A stretch of DNA of 64,000 bases from positions 1 through 64,000 of the forward strand of contig CAIKNE010000133.1 in the NCBI GenBank assembly GCA_903828695.1. Reading direction: 5' to 3'. The notes beneath the pieces are model-generated. The model searched no databases. It saw only the letters and a list, made by a program, of their open reading frames with translations, and was not told the origin of the DNA. The DNA is from an uncultured Burkholderiales bacterium (GTDB lineage Bacteria; Pseudomonadota; Gammaproteobacteria; Burkholderiales; Burkholderiaceae_C). Shown here piece by piece: positions 18,472-26,473 of this stretch. How positions within the stretch are numbered: position 1 is the first letter of the stretch; each line of letters opens with the position of its first letter. A program made the position numbers and the translations under genes.

Positions 18472-18522
18472 AAAGACCTTAACACCACTCCCGTTAATAA
18501 CGGGGAGTAGTGAAGGTCTTTT
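18472..18522 (-). terminator. Intrinsic terminator of the iorB-side transcript
   Basis: A long imperfect stem reads on the minus strand AAGACCTTCACTACTCCC...GGGAGTGGTGTTAAGGTCTT and is followed by a T-rich run. It lies 45 bases past the iorB stop and would end the minus-strand operon. Confidence 0.8.
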
Positions 18523-18566
18523 GCAGATCGCCAGGTGCTTAGCCGTTCTAAGCTTTGGCGACCATA

Positions 18567-20744
18567 TTAAGCGCTTTTGATCGCTCCAGCGGTGATTGGT
18601 AATTGACGAATACGCTTACCAGTCAGAGCCGCTACAGCATTAGCAATAGCGGGGCTAATCAGTGCAGTTGCAGGTTCACCTATGCCACCTGGTTTTTCTG
18701 TGCTCTTAACAAGCGTAATATCAAACTCAGGAGCCTGATTCATGCGTACCAAGGGGAACTGATGGAAGTTGGTCTGCTGAACACGACCGTCTTCTACCGT
18801 AATCTCCTGCAAGAGCGCTGCCCCCATGCCAAAGATGATGCTAGACTGAATCTGCGCTTGCACGGTATCGGGGTTCACCATGTAACCTAAATCAGCAACT
18901 GCAGTGACTTTATGAACCTTAACGTTACCGTCGTCTTGTATAGAGATTTCAGCAACTTGGGCCATAAAGGTGTCATACCCCTCCATCAAAGCTAGACCGA
19001 GTGCGTGACCTTTTGCCAAAGGCTTGCCCCAACCGGCTTTCTCTGCGGCTGTTTTAAGTACATTTGCAAATCTTGGCTTCTCGGTCAGCATTGACAGTCG
19101 ATATGCGAGAGGATCTGCATTTGCGCCTTTAGCAAGCTCATCAATGAAACTCTCGTTTGCAAAAGTATTCATTAAGTGACTCACTGATCGCCAGTAGCCA
19201 ACCCTTAAACCTGCGTCATGTTTAACTTGATCGTATTGCGTTGCAGGAATTTGATACGGAGAAGGAAGAGCCTCTGCCATGAAAGCATCTGCTTCACCTT
19301 CAGGCAATCCAAATAAACGGCCCGTAATGGACTGCGAAGTAACGCGGTGAGTGAGCGCACTGGGTTTACCCTGCGCGTCAATGGCAGCAACTAGGGTGTT
19401 GACTGAGATTGGACGGTAAAAGTCATGCGTCATATCGTCCTCGCGCGTCCAAAGCAATTTAACAGGCTTGTTGACCGCTTTAGAGATTTGCGCTGCTTGA
19501 ACAATAAAGTCCAGATCAAGGCGTCGACCAAATCCACCGCCTAAGAATGTCGTGCGCAAAGAGACGTCCTCTGGCTTGATGCCTAAGGTTGTTGCTACGG
19601 TACCTTGAGCCCCGTCTTGCCACTGGGTTGGACCAATGAGTTGGACTTTGCCGTTTTTGTATGACGCCGTAAAGTTCATCGGCTCTAGGGGAGAATGAGA
19701 CAGTGACTGAGTGGTGTACTCGGCTTTAACAACTTGTTTTGAAGCAGCAATCACTTCAAGTGGTTTACCAACAGATGCCAATCCCAAAGATTTACCGGAT
19801 ACAGACGCCGCACGCGTACCGTCCATCATAGACTTGCTACTGAGTTTTGCGCCAGCTCCCTCGTCCCACACAATACTCAGCACTTTTCTAGCCTTGTTGG
19901 CACGCCACCAAGTATCTGCTACAACTGCTACGCCGTCTGGAATTTGAACGACAGCAACAACTCCAGGCATTTTCTTGGCTGCAGTTGCATCAAAACTCTT
20001 CACAGTACCGCCAATAACGGGACACTGCTCCAGGGCTGCGTAAACCATCCCCGGCAATACAACGTCAATACCAAACTCAGCTGTACCATTTGTTTTGGCA
20101 GGAGTATCAAGGCGGGGCGTGGATTTACCCACAACCTTAAAGTCCTTAGGATCTTTGATGAATGGTTTTTCCGGCACCGGTAGCTTAGAAGCTGCGTCTG
20201 CTAACTGGCCATAAGTAGCGTGTTTACCCCCTGGTCCAGTTACTACTCCGTCGTTGGCTTTTAACTGCGCAACCGGAACATTCCATTTTGCAGCTGCGGC
20301 AGCCAAAAGCATCTCACGAACTTGTGCTCCAGCTATACGCAACTTCTCCCAACCATCCCTAACAGATGTTGACCCGCCAGTTATCTGAACACCCAGTAAA
20401 GAATTGACATAAGCTTTTGTATCAGGGGGAGCAAAGGCAACTTTAATTTTCTTAATATCTACATTAAGCTCTTCTGCGATCAACATAGGCATCGAGGTGT
20501 ATACACCCTGCCCCATCTCTGACCTAGCAGAGATAAGCGTAATTGTATTGTTGTCTGCAATATGTACCCAGGCATTAGGGGTGTGAAGTAGCCCGGCGGC
20601 GTCAGCGCTATTAGAAGCAGACAAGGAGACACCCATTAAGAGTCCCCCAGTCGTTACAACAGAAGCTTTCAATAGATTGCGTCGAGATAGACCAACATTT
20701 GCTACAGTTGAGTCATTCTTAATTTGTGTTGTATTTTGTGTCAT
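18567..20744 (-). CDS. Molybdenum hydroxylase large subunit (IorB/aldehyde oxidoreductase type)
   Basis: The 725-aa protein starts with a twin-arginine signal (LSRRNLLKASVV, residues ~19-30) ending near SADA, so it is exported folded. The rest is a xanthine dehydrogenase-family molybdopterin-binding subunit: repeated Moco-binding segments, TTFLGGGFGRRLD, KLLWTREDDM, and GGIGEPATALISPAI with the catalytic Glu. Two-subunit enzymes of this type include isoquinoline 1-oxidoreductase and periplasmic aldehyde oxidases. AGGAA precedes the ATG. It follows its iron-sulfur partner by 24 bases. Substrate not determined. Confidence 0.88.
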   Translation of the reverse strand: MTQNTTQIKNDSTVANVGLSRRNLLKASVVTTGGLLMGVSLSASNSADAAGLLHTPNAWVHIADNNTITLISARSEMGQGVYTSMPMLIAEELNVDIKKIKVAFAPPDTKAYVNSLLGVQITGGSTSVRDGWEKLRIAGAQVREMLLAAAAAKWNVPVAQLKANDGVVTGPGGKHATYGQLADAASKLPVPEKPFIKDPKDFKVVGKSTPRLDTPAKTNGTAEFGIDVVLPGMVYAALEQCPVIGGTVKSFDATAAKKMPGVVAVVQIPDGVAVVADTWWRANKARKVLSIVWDEGAGAKLSSKSMMDGTRAASVSGKSLGLASVGKPLEVIAASKQVVKAEYTTQSLSHSPLEPMNFTASYKNGKVQLIGPTQWQDGAQGTVATTLGIKPEDVSLRTTFLGGGFGRRLDLDFIVQAAQISKAVNKPVKLLWTREDDMTHDFYRPISVNTLVAAIDAQGKPSALTHRVTSQSITGRLFGLPEGEADAFMAEALPSPYQIPATQYDQVKHDAGLRVGYWRSVSHLMNTFANESFIDELAKGANADPLAYRLSMLTEKPRFANVLKTAAEKAGWGKPLAKGHALGLALMEGYDTFMAQVAEISIQDDGNVKVHKVTAVADLGYMVNPDTVQAQIQSSIIFGMGAALLQEITVEDGRVQQTNFHQFPLVRMNQAPEFDITLVKSTEKPGGIGEPATALISPAIANAVAALTGKRIRQLPITAGAIKSA

Positions 20745-20768
20745 GGTCTTATTCCTTTTACTAAATGT

Positions 20769-21233
20769 TTAGGCGCTACGCATTACTTGAGCTGCTTCTT
20801 TAATTGCAGCTTTAATGCGTGAATAAGTACCGCATCGACATACATTACCACTCATAGCATAATCAATTTCCGCATCTGTTGGATTCTGATTGACTGTTAG
20901 TAGTGCGTGAGCGCTCATCAGTTGACCTGATTGGCAGTAGCCGCATTGAGGAACATCGTGCTTGATCCACGCCACCTGAAGGGGGTGCTTGTTATCAACA
21001 CCTAAGCTTTCAATTGTTGTAACTTTTTGCCCTGCAACTGATGCAAGAGTCGCTTGACAGGAGCGAACCGCTTGCCCGTTGACCTGCACCGTACATGCGC
21101 CGCATAGCGCAGCTCCACAGCCAAATTTCGTACCCGTCAACCCAAGCTCATCCCTGATCACCCACAAAAGTGGAGTATCCGTTTCAGCCTTGGCTGATAC
21201 AGTCTTACCGTTTAACTGAAAAGTTACGCTCAT
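20769..21233 (-). CDS. 2Fe-2S subunit of molybdenum hydroxylase (IorA type)
   Basis: The 154-aa protein has a plant-ferredoxin-like N-terminal 2Fe-2S domain with GTKFGCGAALCGACTV (first cluster) and an all-helical second domain with CGYCQSGQ and GNVCRCGTYSRI (second cluster). It transfers electrons from the Moco subunit. I use the ATG at 21233, preceded by AGGAGATGTC, not the track's start eight codons earlier. The small subunit has no signal peptide, so it likely travels with the Tat-signalled large subunit. Confidence 0.9.
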   Translation of the reverse strand: MSVTFQLNGKTVSAKAETDTPLLWVIRDELGLTGTKFGCGAALCGACTVQVNGQAVRSCQATLASVAGQKVTTIESLGVDNKHPLQVAWIKHDVPQCGYCQSGQLMSAHALLTVNQNPTDAEIDYAMSGNVCRCGTYSRIKAAIKEAAQVMRSA

Positions 21234-21384
21234 GACATCTCCTATAAGTTTGAACAATTTTGTCAGGTTAATTTAACCTAAAAGTGTAAAGCACAGCATG
21301 GGGGTAATTGCTGTAATCAAATTATATTACCACTCTTTTACGAAACATGTATTTTTGTCATTGCAATATCCCGGTAAAGACAGA

Positions 21385-22134
21385 TCAAAGTTCGTAGCCA
21401 AAGGAATGAATAATCTTTTGAGCCTTTTCGGAGTGCAGATACCGTATGAATAAATCAGCAGCCAAATTGTTTTTACCTGTATTCAAAAGAATTGCGTCTT
21501 GCCTAATCATTGAATACAGTGTCGAGGGTACTATCCATGCAGATCCCTCTCGGATCTTACCGTCCTGTATGACCTGAGATAGAGCCACGAAGCCAATAGA
21601 AGCCGCCTGTGAGTCGACATACAAGTACGTTTGACTTATATTTTCTCCCCACACGACTTTGGGTAGCAATTGTTTTTCCAACCCCATTTTTTCAATCGCT
21701 TGCATCGCTGCTAGCCCGTACGGGGCCAACCGAGGATCAGCAATGGCTAAGTGCTCAAAATTCGCCCTCCTCAACACCTCACCACGCTCATCAACTGTAC
21801 CGACTTGCTTACTCCACAACACAAGCTTGCCGATAGCATAGGTGAAGCGGGTTCCCAAAACTGCTAGACCTTCATTCTCAAGGCGCATGGTCGTTTGGTC
21901 ATCCGCAGCCAAAAGCACTTGAAAAGGTGCACCGTTCTTTATTTGAGTGTAGAACTTGCCTGTAGAACCAATAGAAATAATTGCTTTATGCCCGGTATCT
22001 TGTTCAAACGCTAAAGCTATCTTTTGTGCAGGAGCTGCGAAATTAGCGGCTACTGCAACCGAGACCTCCGCGGCTCGGATGCTCACGCTCGTTAATAAGG
22101 CAAGGAACGGTATTAAATATTGACCTAAACGCAC
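21385..22134 (-). CDS. Molybdate ABC transporter substrate-binding protein-like (ModA)
   Basis: The 249-aa periplasmic binding protein has an N-terminal signal peptide (ends near IRAAEV) followed by the ModA hallmarks VAVAANFAAPAQKIA, ISIGSTGKFYTQIKNGAPFQVLLAADD and SQAASIGFVALSQ. It starts with GTG inside the last codons of the SDR gene, a 10-base overlap that implies translational coupling. No modB or modC is nearby, so it is an orphan. Its position beside a molybdenum enzyme suggests molybdate supply, but related binding proteins can carry other oxyanions. Confidence 0.8.
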   Translation of the reverse strand: MRLGQYLIPFLALLTSVSIRAAEVSVAVAANFAAPAQKIALAFEQDTGHKAIISIGSTGKFYTQIKNGAPFQVLLAADDQTTMRLENEGLAVLGTRFTYAIGKLVLWSKQVGTVDERGEVLRRANFEHLAIADPRLAPYGLAAMQAIEKMGLEKQLLPKVVWGENISQTYLYVDSQAASIGFVALSQVIQDGKIREGSAWIVPSTLYSMIRQDAILLNTGKNNLAADLFIRYLHSEKAQKIIHSFGYEL

Positions 22135-22898
22135 CGAGCACCATCTACTTCAATACACACACCGCTTACAAAAGCTGCTTCCTCACTTGCCAAATAAAGC
22201 GCAGCATTCGCCACATCAAGCGCAGTCGAAAACCTTCCAAGCGGTATCGTCGCAAGGAACTTACTTAATCGATTCTCGTCAAGCGCACCACCAGCGAACT
22301 GCTCAGATAACCCCGTTGCAGGATTAAAAACTGGATTGATACAGTTAACACGAATATTGTCTGGACCCAACTCTGCAGCTAAGGACTTGCTGGTCACGAT
22401 CACGGCCCCCTTAGAGCCGTTGTACCAACTAAGTCCAGGCCTTGGCCTTACCCCTGCTGTGGAGGCAATATTGATGAAGACCCCGCCACCGCGTCTGCGA
22501 AATACGGGCGTAGTATGAACCGTGGTGAGATAAATACTCTTCATATTGACTGCAAAGCATTTGTCGAACTCCTCCTCCGAGACCTCAAGTGCCGGCTTAT
22601 TTTTGTGAGTCCAACCTGCATTGTTAACCATCACACTCAAATCACCAAAATGGCGGACAGTTTCATCCACCAATAACTTGACGGATTCAGAGTTGGTAAC
22701 GTCTGCGCTGATGTAAGTCGCCTCGCCGCCAAGCGCCTTAATCTCGTGTGCGACCCTTTCGCCAGAATCGGCTCGAATATCGTTAACGACTACTTTGGCA
22801 CCCTCCTGAGCCAAGCGTTTAGCAATTCCCTCGCCTATACCGCCCCCAGCGCCCGTCACAACAACGACCTTACCCTCAACTCGTTTAGGCACTTGCAT
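22125..22898 (-). CDS. SDR-family NAD(P)-dependent oxidoreductase
   Basis: The 257-aa Rossmann-fold dehydrogenase has TGAGGGIG near residue 16, NNAGWTHKNKP, the Ser in INIASTAG, the catalytic Tyr-Lys in SWYNGSKGA, and RVNCINPVFNPATG. The family oxidises alcohols or sugars or reduces ketones; the closest look is to the FabG/glucose 1-dehydrogenase group. GGGGGGAAG precedes the ATG. It overlaps the ModA-like gene downstream and is preceded by an MFS carrier on the same strand, so it likely acts on an imported substrate. Confidence 0.88.
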   Translation of the reverse strand: MQVPKRVEGKVVVVTGAGGGIGEGIAKRLAQEGAKVVVNDIRADSGERVAHEIKALGGEATYISADVTNSESVKLLVDETVRHFGDLSVMVNNAGWTHKNKPALEVSEEEFDKCFAVNMKSIYLTTVHTTPVFRRRGGGVFINIASTAGVRPRPGLSWYNGSKGAVIVTSKSLAAELGPDNIRVNCINPVFNPATGLSEQFAGGALDENRLSKFLATIPLGRFSTALDVANAALYLASEEAAFVSGVCIEVDGARCV

Positions 22899-22943
22899 CG
22901 AAAACTTCCCCCCACTGTTGACTGACTGATTAGTAAAGGCGAG

Positions 22944-22976
22944 ATGTATTAAGGCGCAAAATGCGCCTCAATACAT
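22944..22976. other. Intergenic hairpin between the MFS and SDR genes
   Basis: ATGTATTAAGGCGCA and TGCGCCTCAATACAT form 15-bp arms with one mismatch around a 3-base loop. It lies directly after the MFS stop on the minus strand. There is no T-run, so it may be an mRNA-processing or 3'-protecting hairpin inside an operon. Confidence 0.6.
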
Positions 22977-22983
22977 GGGTAAT

Positions 22984-24267
22984 CTATTTTTGATTTGGCT
23001 TTGGAACCAGGAACACCAATAATGCGCCAAGCAACATCATTGCAGCCAGCAAGTAAACCCCTGAGTCGGTTGATTTCGTCGCCTCCTTTATTAACCCCAT
23101 GATGTAGGGGGCACCAAAGCCTGACAAATTACCAATGGAGTTGATTAAGGCAATTCCAGCAGCAGCAGCAGTGCCGGTTAAGAGGGAAGTGGGTAGCGCC
23201 CAAAAAAGAGGTAATGAAGTCATGATACCCATCGTCCCTAGGGTTAATGCAGCCATGGAGAGCACAGTGTTATCGTGGAATACAACGCTTAAACTCAGGC
23301 CAATGGACCCAGCAATACCGGCCCCTATAGCATGCCAACGACGCTCGTTCCTAATGTCTGCACTCTTGGCCGCAAAAAACATTGCGATAACCCCAAAGGT
23401 CCAAGGAATTGCGCTGATGAGTCCTACATCAAAGGTATCTGTAACACCAAAGGCTTTAATGATAGTAGGAAGCCAAAAACTGATGCCGTATAAGCCCGAT
23501 ACGAAGCAAAGATAAATCAAAGCCATGTGCCAAACCGATAGAGATGTTAGTGCTTTAACAATAGAGAACTCTTCCTTGTGTTCTGAATCTTTCTCTATGT
23601 TTCTCGCAACAACGGCGCGCTCTTCATCGGTAAGCCACTTGGCATCTGCTACTCGGTCGTCTAAGCAGAAAAGAATGACAAAACCCATCACTAAACTTGG
23701 AAGTGCTTCTATAACGAAAAGCCACTGCCACCCTTGAAGACCGTAAGAGCCATCAAGACTCTTCATGATCCACCCAGAAACAGGTCCACCGATTATTCCA
23801 GCAAATGCGATTGCCGCTAAAAACATGGAAGTTGCTCGACCACGTCTTTGAGCTGGAAACCAGTAGGTCAAATACAAAATAATGCCGGGGAAAAACCCGG
23901 CCTCAGCTACGCCCAGCAAAAAGCGCATGATATAAAAAGACGTCGCTGAGGTCACAAACATCATGCAACCCGAGAGGACACCCCACGATATCATGATCCT
24001 AAAAATCCATTTGCGAGCCCCAACTTTGTGGAGAAAGATATTGCTAGGAACTTCGAATATAAAGTACCCAAAGAAAAATATTCCAGCACCTAATCCGTAA
24101 ATAGCGTCCGTTAAATTGAGCGCGCTGAGCATTTGCAATTTCGCAAAGCCCACATTTACACGGTCAAGGTAGGCGACGATGTAGGCTAAAAACAGGAGGG
24201 GCATCAACCGAAGGCTGACTTTGCGGTAAATTGCATCTTCAAAAGATGTATTATTTGTATCTGTCAT
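22984..24267 (-). CDS. MFS transporter, anion:cation symporter group
   Basis: The 427-aa inner-membrane carrier has twelve predicted helices and the ACS family look: LFLAYIVAYLDRVNVGFAKL at helix 1, FEVPSNIFLHKVGARKWIFRI near residues 75-95, GVAEAGFFPGIILYLTYWFPAQRRGRA, and a charged central loop. Relatives carry sugar acids, tartrate, phthalate or 4-hydroxyphenylacetate. It leads the minus-strand gene line toward SDR, ModA and the molybdenum hydroxylase, and is divergent from a PfkB kinase. This fits uptake of a hydroxy or sugar acid, although the substrate is not shown. Confidence 0.85.
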   Translation of the reverse strand: MTDTNNTSFEDAIYRKVSLRLMPLLFLAYIVAYLDRVNVGFAKLQMLSALNLTDAIYGLGAGIFFFGYFIFEVPSNIFLHKVGARKWIFRIMISWGVLSGCMMFVTSATSFYIMRFLLGVAEAGFFPGIILYLTYWFPAQRRGRATSMFLAAIAFAGIIGGPVSGWIMKSLDGSYGLQGWQWLFVIEALPSLVMGFVILFCLDDRVADAKWLTDEERAVVARNIEKDSEHKEEFSIVKALTSLSVWHMALIYLCFVSGLYGISFWLPTIIKAFGVTDTFDVGLISAIPWTFGVIAMFFAAKSADIRNERRWHAIGAGIAGSIGLSLSVVFHDNTVLSMAALTLGTMGIMTSLPLFWALPTSLLTGTAAAAGIALINSIGNLSGFGAPYIMGLIKEATKSTDSGVYLLAAMMLLGALLVFLVPKPNQK

Positions 24268-24357
24268 AGTTATTTTTAAAATTAAAGCAATCGCGGCATT
24301 TTAATACCGTAAAACGATCTAAAACCAGTTCCTTCGGATGCCTGAATCTTAAGTACT

Positions 24358-24400
24358 AGATCAGCTCCGCACAAAACCAGGGTAAACCCCAGATCAGCTC
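24358..24400. promoter_or_regulatory. Direct 10-bp repeat in the divergent MFS/kinase region
   Basis: AGATCAGCTC occurs at 24358-24367 and exactly again at 24391-24400, 33 bp apart, about three helical turns. The position between divergent genes suggests binding sites for a shared regulator. No regulator gene is adjacent. Confidence 0.45.
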
Positions 24401-24518
24401 TTATTCTTTAATGAATCGCAATTGAATTGAAATGGATAGTCTTTTTAACGCTTTAACCATCATGAGAGAGCGCTTGGATTAGACTAACACTTAAACCCAA
24501 CAAATACCTTTTATTCCA

Positions 24519-25472
24519 ATGCAATTGAACAAACAATTAGACATAGTTGCCTTTGGGGAGGCTATGGTTGAATTCAATCAAACTGGAGAGAACAACGGGC
24601 TAAACTACTTGCAGGGATTCGGCGGAGACACTTCGAATTTTGCGATTGCCAGTGCACGCAGTGGTGCAAAAGTGGCAGTGATTGGAGCGTTAGGAGAGGA
24701 CCCCTATAGCGTCATGATCAGGTCTCTTTGGGACAAAGAGGGGATCAACCACGATGAGGTACTAACAGATAAGAATTCTTACACAGCCATCTACTTTGTC
24801 ACACATGGGCCAAGCGGACATGAGTTTAGTTTTTTCAGGAAGGGATCTGCCGCCAGTCGTATCACACCAAGCGCGTTGCCCACGCGAAGTATCACAACTA
24901 CACGTGTACTGCATCTCTCTGGCATCTCGGTTGCAATCTCCCCGTCAGCTTGCGACAGTGCCAACTCAGCTCTAGAGTTAGCAAAATCAAATGGGGCCTT
25001 GATCAGCTTTGACACGAACCTCCGCTTGAAACTTTGGTCCCTTTCAAGAGCCCGGACAATCATCCTTGACTTCGTATCAAGATCCGATATTTGTTTGCCC
25101 AGTTTTGATGACATATCTGTCTTAACGGGTTTAACAGATCCCAATCAACTGGTGGATTGCTGCCTTAAATTGGGTGCAAAAATAGTCGCCCTCAAACTCG
25201 GTGACAAGGGAGCATTGGTTGCGGACTCAAACCAAAGACATCGCATTGAAGCGTTCCCTTGCCACTCCAGAGACGCAACAGGGGCTGGTGACACATTCGG
25301 GGGGGCGTTTGTAACCCGCTTGTTGGCTGGCGATGACCTGCAAAGTGCGGGGTTATATGCCTGCGCAGCTGCAGCACTCTCGACACAGGGATTTGGAGCT
25401 GTAAATCCAATCCCTTATGCACAAGAAATTAATAAAGCCCTGAGCAAACGAGTCAGGGCTTTTAGTGCTTAG
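24519..25472 (+). CDS. PfkB-family sugar kinase, 2-keto-3-deoxygluconate kinase-like
   Basis: The 317-aa ribokinase-fold kinase begins VAFGEAMVEFNQTG, with GFGGDTSNFAIASARSG (sugar-binding GG motif) and AVIGALGEDPY. It ends with the PfkB signature RDATGAGDTFGGAFV containing the catalytic Asp. The N-terminal pattern is closest to KdgK, which phosphorylates 2-keto-3-deoxygluconate toward the Entner-Doudoroff pathway; fructokinase or tagatose kinase are alternatives. No clear ribosome site precedes the ATG. It is divergent from the MFS carrier and convergent with the aldolase. Confidence 0.78.
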   Translation: MQLNKQLDIVAFGEAMVEFNQTGENNGLNYLQGFGGDTSNFAIASARSGAKVAVIGALGEDPYSVMIRSLWDKEGINHDEVLTDKNSYTAIYFVTHGPSGHEFSFFRKGSAASRITPSALPTRSITTTRVLHLSGISVAISPSACDSANSALELAKSNGALISFDTNLRLKLWSLSRARTIILDFVSRSDICLPSFDDISVLTGLTDPNQLVDCCLKLGAKIVALKLGDKGALVADSNQRHRIEAFPCHSRDATGAGDTFGGAFVTRLLAGDDLQSAGLYACAAAALSTQGFGAVNPIPYAQEINKALSKRVRAFSA

Positions 25473-25483
25473 AGTTTTTTTAA

Positions 25484-26293
25484 CTAGGGCTTTACTGCGT
25501 GGTTCTTTGCCTGTTCAGCCCATATCTCCCAGGGCCTATCCACAGCACTGTCGATGAAGTTTCCTGAATTAACGCCCTCATCCTTGGTGTAGTAATTTAC
25601 TTTTCCACCCAGCTGAATTGCTTGTAATTGAATTTGTGCATTTCGTTCTGCGTAGACGGCGTGAGAGACGGCAACCTTGATCGATTTACCAACAACAGCC
25701 ATTCCGTGCCCGCGCATCAACACAACGCTTGAATCTCCAAGCTTCTTAGCTAGCGCACTTCCAAGGTCTTTATTTTTAACCAACATATCGGTTGCACCGC
25801 CCCCGGTCTCACGAATCTCGAAAACAGGAATATCCGTAACTAAAAAACCAGCCGTATTTGACAGTGGCCTCAAAGGAACATCGCTCACACTAAAGGGGAT
25901 GACAGCAGGCGAATGGCTATGAATAATAGACTGCACATCAGGTCGAACTTTATAGATTTCGCTATGTATGAAGCGCTCTCCGTAGGGCGCCATCCCGTTT
26001 GGGTTGACGGGGTGATCATCAAGATCGTACTCCAATATGTCTTGAGCCGTGACAGCTGCAGGCGCCCTGGATCGGGACATAAAATAATGATTTGGATTTT
26101 TGACAGAGCGAACGCTAATATGCCCAAAACCATCAACAACACCTTGATCTGCAATGATGTGGTTGGCTAGCACCAGGTCCGCAATTCTTTTCTGATCCTC
26201 TTCCTCAGGCGTTAGCGCAAAACCAGGTAGAGCAAAGTGCATTAGTAAAATGCTCAATAAAACTCTATAGCTTTTTAAAAAAATATTTTTCAT
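25484..26293 (-). CDS. Class II aldolase/adducin-family protein with a signal peptide
   Basis: The 269-aa protein starts with a basic head and hydrophobic core ending LPGFALTP (cleavage about residue 27), then a class II aldolase/adducin domain. That domain has GFGHISVR, the zinc-binding SIIHSHSPAVIPF, RETGGGATDMLV and VVLMRGHGMAVVG. Members cleave or epimerise sugar phosphates (fuculose, ribulose) or decarboxylate; most are cytoplasmic. The signal peptide is therefore unusual and implies a periplasmic non-phosphorylated substrate. AGGAA lies about ten bases before the ATG. It is transcribed toward the sugar kinase. Confidence 0.82.
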   Translation of the reverse strand: MKNIFLKSYRVLLSILLMHFALPGFALTPEEEDQKRIADLVLANHIIADQGVVDGFGHISVRSVKNPNHYFMSRSRAPAAVTAQDILEYDLDDHPVNPNGMAPYGERFIHSEIYKVRPDVQSIIHSHSPAVIPFSVSDVPLRPLSNTAGFLVTDIPVFEIRETGGGATDMLVKNKDLGSALAKKLGDSSVVLMRGHGMAVVGKSIKVAVSHAVYAERNAQIQLQAIQLGGKVNYYTKDEGVNSGNFIDSAVDRPWEIWAEQAKNHAVKP

Positions 26294-26473
26294 TTTGATT
26301 CAGATTCCTGAGAGTTATAGCTTAATAGTAAATTGACTTTTTGCACATTAGGCAACACAAACCATTGAGGACCAATCTTTATACAAGATTCACCCGTTTC
26401 GATTTTCTGCAGCGTCTTTTGAATAATAACCTAAATTCAAAAAAAATTAGTAGGTAGTTCTATCGTTCTACAC

